NCBI GenBank assembly: GCA_963931925.1 | Contig: OZ007580.1 | Location: forward strand, 4,472,629 to 4,536,628 | DNA length: 64,000 nt | From: Onchidella celtica | Lineage: Eukaryota > Mollusca > Gastropoda > Systellommatophora > Onchidiidae | Reading direction: 5' to 3' | Shown: positions 1-25,820 of the stretch, in pieces | How positions within the stretch are numbered: the stretch's first letter is position 1 | How the letters are laid out: every line of letters begins with the position of its first letter | Notes under the pieces: model-generated | What the model was told of the DNA's origin: nothing | Databases searched by the model: none | The model's input: only the letters and a program-made list of their open reading frames with translations | Position numbers and translations under genes: made by a program

Positions 1-24
1 CCATTTGCGTAAATGAACACTTAC

Positions 25-13513
<13,489 letters not shown>

Positions 13514-13693
13514 GATGAAGTTTTCTCTGTGGAAGGTAAAAGTGATGTCGCTTATTCAAAAAGGAAAGGTCAAACTCCATAATAACGAAAGACTTTGAAA
13601 TATTTATTCATTTATTCACTTTAGCAGCTCACCAAGTGACGTTGAGAGAGGGATAAAAAACACATAGACAGACAGGCAGACAGACAGACAGTC

Positions 13694-13925
<232 letters not shown>

Positions 13926-16390
13926 TGTAGGATAGGATAGGATAGACAGATGAAGAAGCAGGTGCGATATCCACATTTACCCCTACAAAGCGTTAGTCGA
14001 AAATAGCACACTTCTATCTACCTGTAAAATAATTATTATGTCATGTCACATGAACCTTGTTATTTTCAGATCACAGTAGAATTATTGACAAATTTATAGT
14101 ACGTCTATTTCGTGCTAAGACACTGCATCTTGAGCATTTACCATAGAAATCTACTCACACTGAAATTGCTCAGAATAAAAGAGGATGCAGACAACGGCTT
14201 GGCTGTGTCCTATCAAGTTGCCGATGTTTGACTAACTGAACGTACTGCGACTTGGGCGGAGTGTGCCGCCTTGATCCCTTACTAAATTTCGTGATTGAGA
14301 TGCTCCAATGCACAAAACTGTACATTTTTGTACACTTTGTTTTCATCTGGCTACATTTCATCTTTGCACAAAGCCAGTAAAGGAAAGATGCATCTCCTTG
14401 AATTAAACGCAGACAAAATGAAATCCCCAATTTTTGTGCTTGTTCATTGGAGCAAAACAAATCTTTGCCACAGGTGCCCAAATATTAATTAGGCACATTA
14501 TATATTATGTCACATCCACCATGTCCGGCTGGATATCAAAATGTCGCCTCTGAAAACCGCGGAGGATATTCATATAATTTCTATAGTAACGACTCTAGAT
14601 CTGTGAATTTTTTCGTCCACCACTAAATGTTAGGGTCGACTGTGTCTGTTGAACTGAGGAGGAGTCCAGACCACTTTTTGTTTGCTACATACAACTTTTC
14701 CTTTTTGCCAAGTTTTGACATTGCTTTAAGCTTTGCTGCGACCGTACAGATTTTCTGTGGTTCTAGATCTAGTAATATTTCGTCAGCATTAAAAGAAAGA
14801 AAAAACAACAACACTTGCGCTAGTTCAAAAATGATTTTAAAAACGTTCACGATGAAGTAACACGGTCATTGGAGGTAAATACATGTCCCAAGCAATGTTT
14901 ACGAGTGTACTTGGACATACACAGATCATTCGCCAACGGTATTCCACAAAGTAATGTTACCGCCTGCTCTTTAATAAAGTTATTATTATAGCAGTTTGGC
15001 GGGAAAATAAAACTGCGGGCGTACATAAACAACAAAGGAGGAGTTAGCCGTATCCTGAACAACTTGAGATATTGAGCAGAATCCCAATATCAAAGTACCG
15101 AAATGTCCTGCTAGGTGAGTGCAACACTTCTTTTTTATTTTTATTTTTATCTGAAAGGCTTACACGATAAAGACCTATGCACTGGTGAATAAAGCAATAT
15201 AAGTTAGTCCTATTTAATACTATTACTACTACAGGTACTGTGCTTTTCTGTCAAGAATTTTTTTGCTGGAAGTGGTAACCTCATAGATTTTGGTAGTCTC
15301 ACTATTTGGAAAGGGTGCTGAACTGGAAACCACAGTAAAGTGCACCTTTCTGAAAGTCTGATTTCACCCACTCGGTAATACAGCACTCAAAACTTAACGC
15401 TTGAAATGGTTGATGGCAGTTGCAAGGTTAAGACTGATACGGTAAACCTATTTAAGAACTGAATACTTCAGGTCCCATGTTTCATGTCACCATCACTGAG
15501 TATCAATTTAACCCTATTACTGCCGAGGGCGATGTTATCCTGTTTTGTTGTGGTTTTTTGAGGTGGAGGTTGTAACCTTATATAGTATCTGGAGCTTGGA
15601 GTAAGCTGGAAACCTCAACAAACCTTTCTGGAAGGTTGATTTCTCTGGTTCTGGCAATACAAGATTGAAAAATTAAACGATTTAATTGGCCAAAGGCAGT
15701 TACAGGGTTAAGTTGTTCATCGTGCAAAAGAAAAAGTTCCTGCAGCTTTTTCCTTGATTTGAACATAATTATATATGTAAACTGTTTGCATTGCACCTTA
15801 GTTCCTCTGTCTTTCTCTCTCTGTCTCTCTTTCCCTCTCTCTTTATATATATCTCTCTCTCCCTCGCACTCCCTTTCCCTCGCTCTCTCTCTCTCAACAC
15901 ACACATTCCATGTTACAGTGTTTATGTTTTCCCACAGCTCCACGTCTATGGCTCGTAGCAGCAGAAAGGGTTAGGGGCCGGGGGCGGCAAAACTGAACTC
16001 TGCAGGAAACTTTGCTCATGTGATGTCATGCCTTGGGATTCAACTCGACCACGTGACCAGCTGAGCTATTGAGTCCTGACCAAGTTTACAGTTTTGAGTG
16101 ATGAGTTGCCACAAGAAAAGCTTCGGTGGCTAGAAGTTGGCCAGCTTTTTGCACCCTAATGGCTCTGTTATAAAACTTTTTTTTTTTTTTTTGGCCATTT
16201 TTTCAAACTGTCAATTTTATGTCAATATATTTTTATAATTACGTGTCTATATTTTTGTAATGGATTACGTCCATATTTTGAACAGCTGTTTTTTCTAACA
16301 ATTGTTTTTGCAAAATTATTTCCATTGTTTGTGTTGTTGTTGTTTTCAATGATGATTTCAAATGCAAGCGGGCAGGCCAGCAGATAAGCA
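13926..16390. other. region upstream of laccase: no gene seen
   Basis: No convincing exon. It contains one end of a foldback repeat family (14640-14780), a CT-rich stretch (15808-15897) and poly-T (16180-16192). Near 16035-16080 there is a tRNA-like relic on the minus strand: A box TAGCTCAGCTGG is perfect, but the B-box spacing is too short for a tRNA. Confidence 0.4.
14640..14785. repeat. foldback-family repeat, single arm
   Basis: The stretch ctacatacaacttttcctttttgcc...ttttgacattgctttaag...gctgcgaccgtacag (non-contiguous pieces) matches the arms found at 27800-27930/29115-29165, 17195-17365 and 60765-61270. Only one arm is visible here. Confidence 0.55.
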
Positions 16391-16454
16391 GTCACGAAGG
16401 TAGGTAGGTCGGAAGGTAGGTAGGTAGGTAGTGACAGAAGCAGAAGGAGAGAGA

Positions 16455-16524
<70 letters not shown>
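16390..16524. repeat. (GGTA)n and (GA)n microsatellites
   Basis: A GGTA/GGTC run at 16396-16432 is followed by a GA tract at 16446-16523. Confidence 0.95.
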
Positions 16525-16528
<4 letters not shown>

Positions 16529-16564
16529 AGTGATTCACTGTGTAGCGTCCTAGTCATACGGGCT

Positions 16565-17100
16565 AACAATGTTGTCCGCAGCCCTCGGCGACCCCTCGTG
16601 TGCTAGTTTTACTTTTCTGTGATGGCTCGCTGTGTGGCGTAATTGTTTATTGTAGTTCAGTCGAGACTGTACCAAATCATTCATGTCGGAGTAATTACGC
16701 TATGTTGGCCTTGGAGTGACGCAATTCTGTGACGTGTCTAAGTGCGATTAGGTGGCCTTTATGCATCCCGTAGTTTCTGGATTTCCCGTTCGTGAACGTT
16801 CTATCTAGATGGGTATATAAAGGATGGCAAGCGAGTGAGTGCGGGCGCAATATGCTGAGGCCCCCGAGAAACAAAAGAACTCATCGCGTGAGTGCGGGCG
16901 CAAGAGTCAGTTATTCCGCATGTGGGCAAGATCCCGTCATTTTGTGCGTGCAAAACCCAATCTAGGTTTTTGTAACTGCGTGCCTTCCTCGTAAGTATGC
17001 TGTGAGATATCCAAGGTTCATCTACAGTTATTAAAAGTTAATGTTAATCGTTCATCGGATCCTGTTTTCATTTATTTCTACGACAGTTCGAGACAGTTTA
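16565..17100 (+). promoter_or_regulatory. possible promoter or solo-LTR-like segment
   Basis: GC-richer sequence than its surroundings, with a TATA-like ggtatataaagg at about 16810. A 16-base direct repeat gtgagtgcgggcgcaa occurs twice nearby (about 16835 and 16889). A segment from TGTTGTCCGC (about 16570) to TACGACA (about 17087) has TG..CA ends, but I see no target duplication, primer-binding site or ORF. No downstream exon can be assigned. Confidence 0.25.
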
Positions 17101-17194
17101 GTTTTTCAAAGGGTAGCAGTTCAGATCACCTGACTCTCCCTATCATAACGTGCTGAAATTTACATCAACTGTTACACACTGGAAGAAAATTACA

Positions 17195-17365
17195 GCTCTT
17201 TGCCGTCGATCAAAATATGGGGAAAAGAAAAAGTTGTTTGTAGCAAAGTGTAAGAAATAATACAGAAACGATACAATACCAAAAAAACATCATTCTGTAT
17301 TATTTCTTATGCCAGGCTTTGCTACTTTTGACTTTGTTTCAGGCCTTGTTGCCATCCCACAGGTT
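17195..17365. repeat. foldback-family repeat copy
   Basis: The segment aaaatatggggaaaagaaaa, agttgtttgtagcaaa and agaaataatacagaaacgat is followed, after about 30 bases, by an inverted counterpart (ctgtattatttctta...gctac). It matches the arms at 60765-61270. The stretch 17366-18300 holds poly-A, a CAA run and no gene. Confidence 0.55.
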
Positions 17366-18317
17366 TTCTCTTTTGTGTTATTTGTTTGATAATATTTTTT
17401 CAATTCCCTTGAGGAGTGATGTGTTTTAGGTGATTTTTGGGAAACAGAAATAATTCAAATTTTCTTTAAAAAAAAAAAAAAAAAATTTTAAAAGATAAAA
17501 AAACAACAACAACAACAACAAAAACCCAGAGATCTGGTGCCAGCAATGATTTCTTACCTTCTTTCTGCAGACTTGACTTTACACGCAATCCAGTGTGATC
17601 ACACACTGACGTTCATCTACTGAATGACCTGTCCAGGTAGCTGGATTTGTCTAGAATAAGGTCTGTTTCATAATGACCAAAATAATGGGGACAAGACGGC
17701 ACACGGTACAGTGACCAGTCGACGTAAACATGGGGAGTATCGGTATGTTCGTACTGCGTATCGACGCGACAACAATTTCATACTCTGTAAACGAAGCGCA
17801 TCTAGTTTTAAGTCAGTTCACTTGCCATTGTAAGATGTTCAAAAGATGCCCCAGTGGCTACTAACAAGGCCCATTACCTTACGGAAACATCCCAGGGCTG
17901 GGTGAACAGAATCTGAAACGTTTAGTTCGACAGTCGAGCATGTAGTATGGGATAACTGCTCTTGTCTACTAGCAAGCTGCCAAATATATTGGCTGAACGA
18001 AGAAAAGAAATAAAGCTCCCAATCCAACTTCAATATTATTTTTCTCTCCATGAAAGATCAAAGAACCAGATTAACGTTGTGACGGTATTCCCGGTCTCTG
18101 TCTAGTGGAATTAATCGCCTTTCCTTTGCAGCTGTCTTTGTGAATGCATAGCGTCCCACCCACAGCCTTTATTGATGATCATCGACTGATCAACCAGGTG
18201 ACATTGACTATGTTGATTTTCTGTTCCTTCAGGTCACTGACGGCATCTACATGTGCTGAAAATATGCATTTTCTTTACTTTCACCGAACTGTTTCTCCAT
18301 CTATCATTTCCTATCCC

Positions 18318-19145
18318 AACCTTTCCTTTCTATCCAAACCCCTGTATTCCTGTCCTAATCTCTCTATTCCTGTCCTAATCTCTCTTTCTGTCCTAACCTC
18401 TCTGTTCCTGTCCTAATTTCTCTTTTCCTGTCCTAACCTCTCTTTTTTTGTCCTCACCTCTCTTTCCCTGTCCTAACCGCTCTTTTCCTATCCTATTCTC
18501 TCTTTTCCTGTCCTAACCTCTCTTTTCCTGTCCTAACCTCTCTTTTCCTGTCCTAACCTCTCTTTTCCTGTCCTAACCTCTCTTTTCCTGTCCTAACCTC
18601 TCTTTTCCTGTCCTAACCTCTCTTTTCCTGCCCTCACCTCTCTTTTCCTGTCCTAACCTCTCTTTTCCTGTCCTAACCTCTCTTTTCCTGTCCTAACCTA
18701 TCTTTGCTATCCAAACCTCTCTTTTCCTGTCTCAACCTCTCTTTTCCTGTCCTAACCTCTCTTTTCCTGTCCTAACCTCTCTTTCCTGTCCTTACCTCTC
18801 TTTTCCTGTCTCAACCTCTCTTTTCCTGTCCTAACATCTCTTTTCCTGTCCTAACCTCTCTTTCCTATCCAAACCTCTCTTTTCCTGTCTCAACCTCTCT
18901 TTTCCTGTCCTAACCTCTCTTTTCCTGTCCTAACCTCTCTTTTCCTGTCCTAACCTCTCTTTTCCTGTCCTAACCTCTCTTTTCCTGTCCTAACCTCTCT
19001 TTTCCTGTCCTAACCTCTCTTTCCTATCCAAACCTCTCTTTTCCTGCCCCAAGCTCCCTGTCCCTATCCCAATCTCTCTTTTCCTGTCCTAACTTCTCTT
19101 TTCCTGTCTCAACCTCTCGTTCCCCGCCCTATCCTAACCTTTCTT
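18318..19145. repeat. 20-bp minisatellite TTTTCCTGTCCTAACCTCTC
   Basis: About 40 head-to-tail units of TTTTCCTGTCCTAACCTCTC, most exact in 18480-18700 and 18900-19020. Longer superunits carry 'tatccaaacctctc' and 'tgtctcaacctctc' variants. The right flank (19146-19600) is a degenerate pyrimidine-rich extension with poly-C at 19374-19410. Confidence 0.97.
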
Positions 19146-19879
19146 TCTCTCCTCTCACCCTTCCTTCCGTGTTCTGAACTCTCTTTCTCTGTCCCAAACT
19201 TTCTTTTTCCGGTCCTGGCATCTTTTTCCCTATCCCAACCTCTCTTTCCCTGTCCTGACGTTTGATTTTTTTTTCTCTGTCACCGCCTCTCTTTCCCTGT
19301 CACAGCTTTCTTGTTCCTTGTCCTGAATCTTTTTTCCATGTCCCAACCTCTGTTTCCCTGTCTTTCCCTTCACCCCCCCCAACCTCTCCCCCCCCACCCC
19401 CCCCCCCCCCCGTCCACTCCCATCCTTACTTTCCTTTCCCTGTCATAAGTTTTTTTCCCCCCGTCCTAACCTGTCTTTCCTTGTCCCATCTTCTGTTTGC
19501 CATGTTCCAACCTTTTCCCCCTGACCTTTCTTTCCTGTCCAGGCCTCGCTTTCCCTGTTCTAACTTTTCCCCACACAGCCCTAACCTCTCTGTCCCCGAT
19601 GGCTGTACACTTCTGAACTGACAGGTATAGATCTAGTGCGCTTGACGCCGCCAATACCTGGCTAAAACTTGATCTCATTTTAAATTCTATTGCTGGGTAT
19701 CGTCAAATCGTCCCAGCGCCGTGTTTTGTTTATCAATCCTTTTGTCCTCCCCCTCCCTTCATCCCCAACGCACCTCGAAATCCTTATTGGGATCTGTTTG
19801 TTACAATGATTATTATTATGCAATCCCTGATTTTGTAACTGAAGATAACTGGATTTCTTGTATGGCGTTTCGATTTGAG

Positions 19880-20328
19880 GTCTTTATTTTAGGAGGTTCG
19901 CTGCCCTTGGCATTTACACCTCACTTTACTTGTTTTATTATTTCTTGTTCTGGCGGGGGGGGGGGGGGGTGAGATGATATAGATAAATTTTAATCTATTA
20001 ATTTCAATTTTTGCCCGGGCAGGGGCCTTTCGGCCTGCTCTTTACGATTTCCAACTGCCAGGGTATCTTTAACGTGCGCAACGTGCACACGGGCCCTCCG
20101 AATTTTTTCGTCCTTATCCGAGAAGACTAGGTACTCGATCCTACCCCCCAATAGGACCTGGGACTTGAAAATATGAGAAAAATCCAATTTCCAAGAACTA
20201 CTCCATCCTACCCCCCAATAGGACCAGGGACTTGAAAATATGAGAAAAATCCACTTTCCAACATGCCTGCACTGCCCGGGTTTAGAACCCGGGACCCTTG
20301 GCATGAGAGGCGAGCACCTTGACCTCTT
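19880..20328 (-). mobile_element. tRNA-derived SINE, copy 4 (internal duplication)
   Basis: A minus-strand copy with a tRNA-like head containing a B-box-like GGTTCTAAACCCGG and a 3' portion with GCCAAGGGCAGCGAACCTCC. It carries a direct duplication of about 60-65 bases: 'tcctaccccccaataggacc' occurs at about 20139 and again at about 20206. A poly-G tract lies at 19957-19971. Confidence 0.78.
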
Positions 20329-20654
20329 GTATGGCGTATCCACATGTACCTCTTTTGTACGTTACACATACAACATTTCCGTTCTAGTGAGTAATCACAG
20401 GAGATGTATTGTCATGCAAATTAGTCTAAAAAATAGGTACTTCTATATAGTTGTATACGTGTAACAGATGCGAGGGCGAAAACGTTCTATCTATTTTACT
20501 ATTTGATGGAATTTTTATGCTTCTGTTGCCGTTTCCGTTTCGGGACACATGAAAACACAACTTAAGTCAAGAACCCGTTAAAGCTGATACCTCAAAACTG
20601 CCAGGATGTTGCTTCAATTTGTTGGTTTCAATTACGTCAAAAAAAAATTAAGAT

Positions 20655-22231
20655 CCGGTGTGGTATCCCAGATTATCCCCCCCAAAATCTATCCCCCCTG
20701 ATATTTCAGAATATTTCCCGGATAGTCTATGATATCCTAGAATAACCCCCGGATATTCTGGAATATTCTGGTTTATCCCCCCGGATATTCTAGAATATCC
20801 CCCCCCCCCATAACAGTTTATCCCCCGGGGTTAAAATAGGATGGGGGGATACTTGCCAATGGGTAAGCGGCATCCTATTTTATCCCCCATTACAAATTAT
20901 CCCCCATCTCTTTTTTGTTTGTCTTTGGGTAACCTTTTCCCCCTTTTCTTCCTGTACGTTTCTGTATATAATCTTTCTCTGCCACACACACACAAAAAAC
21001 ACGCACAAAAAACACACATTTATGAAGTGTGACTTAAAATGCGTTTTTAGCCGACCCCTCCAATTGCTTGACAATTTAACATTAGACCGAGTAGTGACAG
21101 GAAATAGCCTGACATTAACTAAGGGCATAAATCTTTCTCCTCCCGCCCACAACCATACCCTTTTTTGGAGCTTTTAGCAGGAGCAGTAATTAAAGAGATT
21201 AAATTTCGGTCGCGTTCTGTGTATGGAGCAATGAGAATAAAGTACATTGTACTCAGTATCATCAGACAACCAGGGCATCCATTCTTTATTGTGAGGAGAA
21301 AAAGGAACGGACAGCGCACGAGCCTGCTAAATTTGACAATATCGAGCTGGTACAAATGAAGTCGAGATATAATCTTAATCGGCCACTTGTGATCTTAAAG
21401 TTCTCATCTCATAGTAGCCTATGCTTTGACAGAAATGTGTATCCTTTGATAAAGCACCGTAGGTGTAATTTCCAAGTTTTTGAGGGACTACCTCATGACA
21501 ATCGTTAGCAAGCAAAGAGTTTAAATAAACTCTTTGGTAGCAAGTTGTTGACTTCACGGGAGATGAGTGTTGAATTAAGAACTAATTATTGCACGTCAAG
21601 CATGGTGACACAGCAGTAACGAAACTAGTGCTGATGAGGGATTTGCTAACTTTGATAGAATGTCCCCCTTCGAAGCAACATTGTGGAGGATGTTACTGAA
21701 GGTTACACCATCAGCTTCAGGAAAGTCTATCACTGTCGTCAATTCTGAGAGCTGTCATTTGGAGAAGCCAGCCGAATTAACCCACCTCTCCAATGCACTA
21801 GTCACACATCCATCTCAGAAATATTCCAAACAGCTCCAAGGACTGGCTGCCCAAGTCCGAAGATGTAATTGGCCCAGCGTCCCCAATCTCTTTTGTTATC
21901 AATCCTGTAATGTTGCAAAGTAGCCTGTCACCAAAGCTGAGCAAAGGGCATTTAGTGCATTTGATAAAGAATGGTTTCTGCTTTATAATGAATCATCAGC
22001 ATGCTTGTTGTCTTTTTTTCCCCGGGAGATAGGGGAGGGGGGGGGGGAAGTGGGCGATGAACGAAAATTCGGATTCTAAGAAGCGATCTCGTGAAAAAGG
22101 TTGAGAACCACTGCTAAAGAAAGTGAAATCGAGCTGGGGGAAACTTTAGACTAGAGGGGGGTGTTCTAGGATATACTAGATTATCAGGGGGGTTAAAATA
22201 GGATGGGGGATATTCCAGGATGTCACACCGG
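20655..22231. mobile_element. DNA transposon-like element with CCGGTGTG termini, copy A
   Basis: The left end CCGGTGTGGTATCCCAGATT and the right end (complement reading CCGGTGTGACATCCTGGAAT) form imperfect terminal inverted repeats. Subterminal blocks with ggttaaaataggatggggga occur at both ends. Copy B at 37675-41253 shares both ends and much of the interior, including ataaatctttctcctcccg and gatgtaattggcccagcgtc. Copy A keeps about 600 bases (21270-21860) that copy B lacks. There is no recognisable transposase, so it is probably non-autonomous. No convincing target duplication was seen. Confidence 0.75.
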
Positions 22232-22412
22232 TCAGACACAGTCAGCTGTTGGCAGTCAAGACGTGCACATCAGAATTTTCTATACTTTCTCAGTCCACCC
22301 AGGAAGAGCCTATCATACTAAGCCTGGTCAGATACAGTCAGCTTCTGCCACCATTTCTTTGGTGCATATTTTGCTGGCAGCATCTGACTGTGTCTGACCA
22401 GGCTTAGTATGA
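22232..22412. mobile_element. MITE with long inverted repeats (atcatactaagcctggtcag)
   Basis: 22310-22350 and 22376-22414 are near-perfect inverted repeats of about 38 bases (catactaagcctggtcagat / gtctgaccaggcttagtatg), predicting a strong hairpin. A further left part (22232-22300) also belongs to the family. A related copy lies at 63612-63826. Confidence 0.72.
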
Positions 22413-22429
22413 TATCCCTTTTAGGGTAA

Positions 22430-24000
22430 GAAAGCATCAGGATAGAGAGTATGGGACTGCAAGAAAGGATTCCGTTTTAAACACTTAGTAGAGAGGCTAG
22501 AGACAGATGTAAAAGTGGGATCCATTTATATGAAGAGGGAGGCTGTAGAGAAATTTCATACATACATTCTGCAAAGAAAGTTTAATGTGAAATCAGAAGA
22601 TTGTATGGAAAGGGCTAGGCTGTATAAGAACTTTGTCAATGAGACAGGGAAAGTAGAGTGTGCTGGAAACATAAAAGGAGTGCTCTTTGTATCAAGAGGG
22701 AGACTCTAAAAGAGCAATTCAGCCTGTAGGAGTAGACTGATAATGGTGTCGTATAGATGTTAAAGTGGAAAGCTGTAGAGGAACCCTGCAATTAAAATTG
22801 GTGGTGTTAAAATAAGATCGTGAGTCCCGGTACAATTTCCTTTGTGAAAAAGATGTTGTAGAAGTGCCCTGCAGTTTAAGGCGTGCAGCCACAGAGAGGG
22901 GTGGAGTGTTTAGAATATACTCCGTCAAGAGTTATATATGTCGCTGTAGATATGCCATGCTGTATAGAAATAGTGACAGAAGTGTAGCGTTGTGAAAATA
23001 GTATCCGTTAAAATCTTGTGACAAGTCAAGGACACGCTTGTTTATTTTGTTTGTAATGATTATTGTATCCAGGACGGGTCAGGGGTAATTTCTAGAGGGT
23101 TGTGCATGTCACGTTATATTGTTGATCTTGTTCACTAATTGTCTCCTGGCTGTAAGTCAGATGTTTACTGTCCTCTAAGTTAAGTATGTCTTGTATGGTG
23201 TACGGAATGTTGTCTTTGTTGTAGTCTAATTGTGGTGTTTTTATTTCGGTCTTGTTCGCTGTGCAGTTGTGTATAATATGTGCTGTTGTCTGCACATGAA
23301 GTGTGGCGGCAGAGGAAGCACACTGGTGCATGTTTAACTCTTTCTTGGGTTTACTCTTTCCGTGATTAGTTCGCACACCTGTATTCAATAAATGTTCCAC
23401 ATGAAAGATGTAAATCACTGCGGACAAGAGTTTCACCATCAAAATGGGGTCTTGCTATGACTAGAAATCACAGGAAGACGGTGTATCACACGCAGGAACG
23501 GTACGAAATTAGATCTACATTTTCCGTACACATGGAAACACCTCTACTTCTTGACGGACTTTTGACGTTTCAGTTTATGTACACATTGAAACACAGCTTT
23601 ATTGTGAAATTGTATTGGTGTAAGAGGGACAGCTGCACTGTTTCTTGTTCACGGGCTCTGCTTACGCCATCTTGCAGCGGTTGTGCAGAAAGGTGCATTT
23701 TACAAATTTGAATATAGAAAATACTAAACTGTGTTCAATGTCCAGCTATCATCCCAAACTTGGAAAGAAATCATGAACTTTGTACCTGTAACTTCATTCT
23801 GGCCTTTTCTTGTTGTTGTTGTTGTTGTTTTGCTTTTAAAGTGGTAGCGGCTGCACAACTGTTCAGTTAAATTACCATCACACTTAATACGTGTACAAAC
23901 ATCAACTTACACATGAATATTCTGCTGTTTGCCAAAATTGCCAACACACCAGAGCCAGGGAAAGGAAGACTTATGACATAATATTATAAACGGATGGCCC
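22430..24000. other. no gene recognised
   Basis: AT-rich sequence with several short open frames. The minus-strand frame at 23092-23442 contains a TTAHIIHNC stretch that faintly resembles the His/Cys tail of some LINE proteins. Nothing else supports it. Confidence 0.3.
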
Positions 24001-24027
24001 CATTAGCAGGAAATGGGCAGGATACAT

Positions 24028-24183
24028 AGATGGAGGGATGGATGGATGGATGGATGGATGGGTGGATGGATGGATGGATGGATGGATGGATGGATAGATG
24101 GATAGATAGATGGATTGATAGATTGATTGATAGATAGATAGACAGATTGATAGATAGATTGATAGATAGATAGACAGATAGAC

Positions 24184-24218
<35 letters not shown>

Positions 24219-24242
24219 TAGACAGATAGACAGATAGATAGA
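24028..24242. repeat. (GGAT)n-(GATA)n-(GACA)n compound microsatellite
   Basis: Tetranucleotide array graded from GGAT (24035-24096) through GATA/GATT to GACA (24180-24220). Confidence 0.97.
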
Positions 24243-25360
24243 TTGTTTTACAGTAATTACGTGCCGCCAACTTGATTTTATTCTAGTCTCAGGCAATGGC
24301 GATATTGATGTTTGTACTAGCAATGTAAACGACGCCATTGTCTAATGGCCACAAACAACAACAAAGTTAACCACACACAGACGGCGATAGAATCAGATGT
24401 ACATAACACTCGTGACGACGGCCACAATAAATACAAGATAATCCAGCCTGTACCCGTGTGTATAATTTTGTGCCTCTGGTTTCCAATGAATGGCTTTCTG
24501 CTTTCTCGTCATCATGCTTGCGGGAGTATCGTAATGAGGAGTTTGGGAGGGGACCGGGGGTGGGGGAAGGAGGGGGGGGGAAGGGTTCAATAACTGAATC
24601 ATTCTAGAATGAACATGTAACTATTTAGTTTGTTGTGACGTCCATTCACCATCTCCCCCCCCCCCCTCGACTTTTTTTTTTCTTCAGATTTAGCTCCAGT
24701 TCTGGTTTTGTTATGACTTAAGGAAATGGCTGAAATCATGTGCGATGCATTTCGTGCATCTGTTTGTATATGATAAGTGCAATTGTAAAAACTAACTCTT
24801 TCACGCGGTGGGATAATTCTTCCGCTTTTATTAATTTATCAGTCAACTCAGGCAGTCTGTGGATCAACCAAGGAGTCCGCTTGAGACAGGAACTAACATC
24901 TATAAGTAAATCAGTTGTGTCTTGACTTCTAATTACCATTCCATTCTTTAAGATGGACCTGTCAAAGCAAGTATTATGTTTTACCTGTGTCGTTTCCAGC
25001 GATGAGACGAAGCACACTGAATCCGTTGCTAAGATGTCCAACAGAATTTAGAGGTTTTAAAAAGGTATTTATTATAATTATGAGCTCCTGTAAAGATTTC
25101 CTTCCTCCCTACGGGAAAGTTGTTTCAGTGGGAATTGGGCAACATCCTACTTTTGTTTGTATTGCTATCATTACTGGCTAAAATGTCCAACCGTTTTATG
25201 AACGGCAATGGACTGGGCAAGCCATGGAAGTAATTGCATGCATGTATACTATCTTGTGAACATCAAACTCCTGCCCCCCCCCCACCACACACACACACCA
25301 CACACACACATTTCATTCTTTCATTCCACCTTATCTTAAGCCTCTTTTGCCTTTCCTAAT
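24243..25360. other. no gene assigned
   Basis: Contains G- and C-rich runs (24545-24585, 24652-24668) and a CA/CCA run near 25277-25310. The minus-strand frame 24736-25041 (101 codons, with an ag acceptor-like site at about 24961) is the only fairly regular ORF. It has no family resemblance I recognise. Confidence 0.3.
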
Positions 25361-25375
25361 TAATCCCGTCCTTGG

Positions 25376-25640
25376 CCCAACACCTTACCTACACCCCTCA
25401 CCTTACCTACACCCCTCACCTTACCTACACCCCTCACTTTACCTACACCCCTCACTTTACCTACACCCCTCACCTTACCTACACCTCTCACTTTACCTAC
25501 ACCCCTCACCTTACCTACACCCCTCACCTTACCTACACCCCTCACCTTACCTACACCCCTCACCTTACCTACACCCCTCACCTTACCTACACCCCTCACC
25601 TTACCTACACCCCTCACCTTACCTACACCCCTCACCTTCC
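25376..25640. repeat. 18-bp minisatellite CACCTTACCTACACCCCT
   Basis: About 14 head-to-tail 18-bp units with few substitutions (ctcacttt variants). Because 18 is divisible by 3 it is open in several frames on both strands, but it is not a gene. Confidence 0.97.
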
Positions 25641-25820
25641 TCTTTCGATCCTCCTTCACTTTTTCATCTTTTGCCACCCATTTTCATCTTCGTGTGTGTC
25701 ACCCTTTATCTAGTTCTTTTTCTGGTCTATGCTCACCTAGATCTATGCGTTTTATGAAACAACAGTTGCGTATTTGGAAAGGCTGTTGATATAAGTACGT
25801 ACGCAATCCCAACCGTTTTG

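Noticed and set aside
16035..16080. tRNA gene on the minus strand
   Set aside because: The A box TAGCTCAGCTGG is perfect, but the B-box-like part follows within about 10 bases and no cloverleaf can be formed. Probably a relic.
20264..20325. Functional tRNA gene in SINE copy 4 (and at 10030-10105)
   Set aside because: A/B boxes are those of a tRNA-derived SINE head. The sequence continues into the shared SINE body and lacks a proper acceptor stem.
23092..23442. LINE C-terminal zinc region (TTAHIIHNC) on the minus strand
   Set aside because: Only a single weak motif, no RT sequence alongside, and the composition is like the AT-rich background.
25347..25757. Repetitive protein HPSPYLHPSPYL and its antisense RGVGKVRGVGKV
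   Set aside because: The 18-bp minisatellite is open in several frames on both strands. No start context, splice sites or non-repeat coding part.
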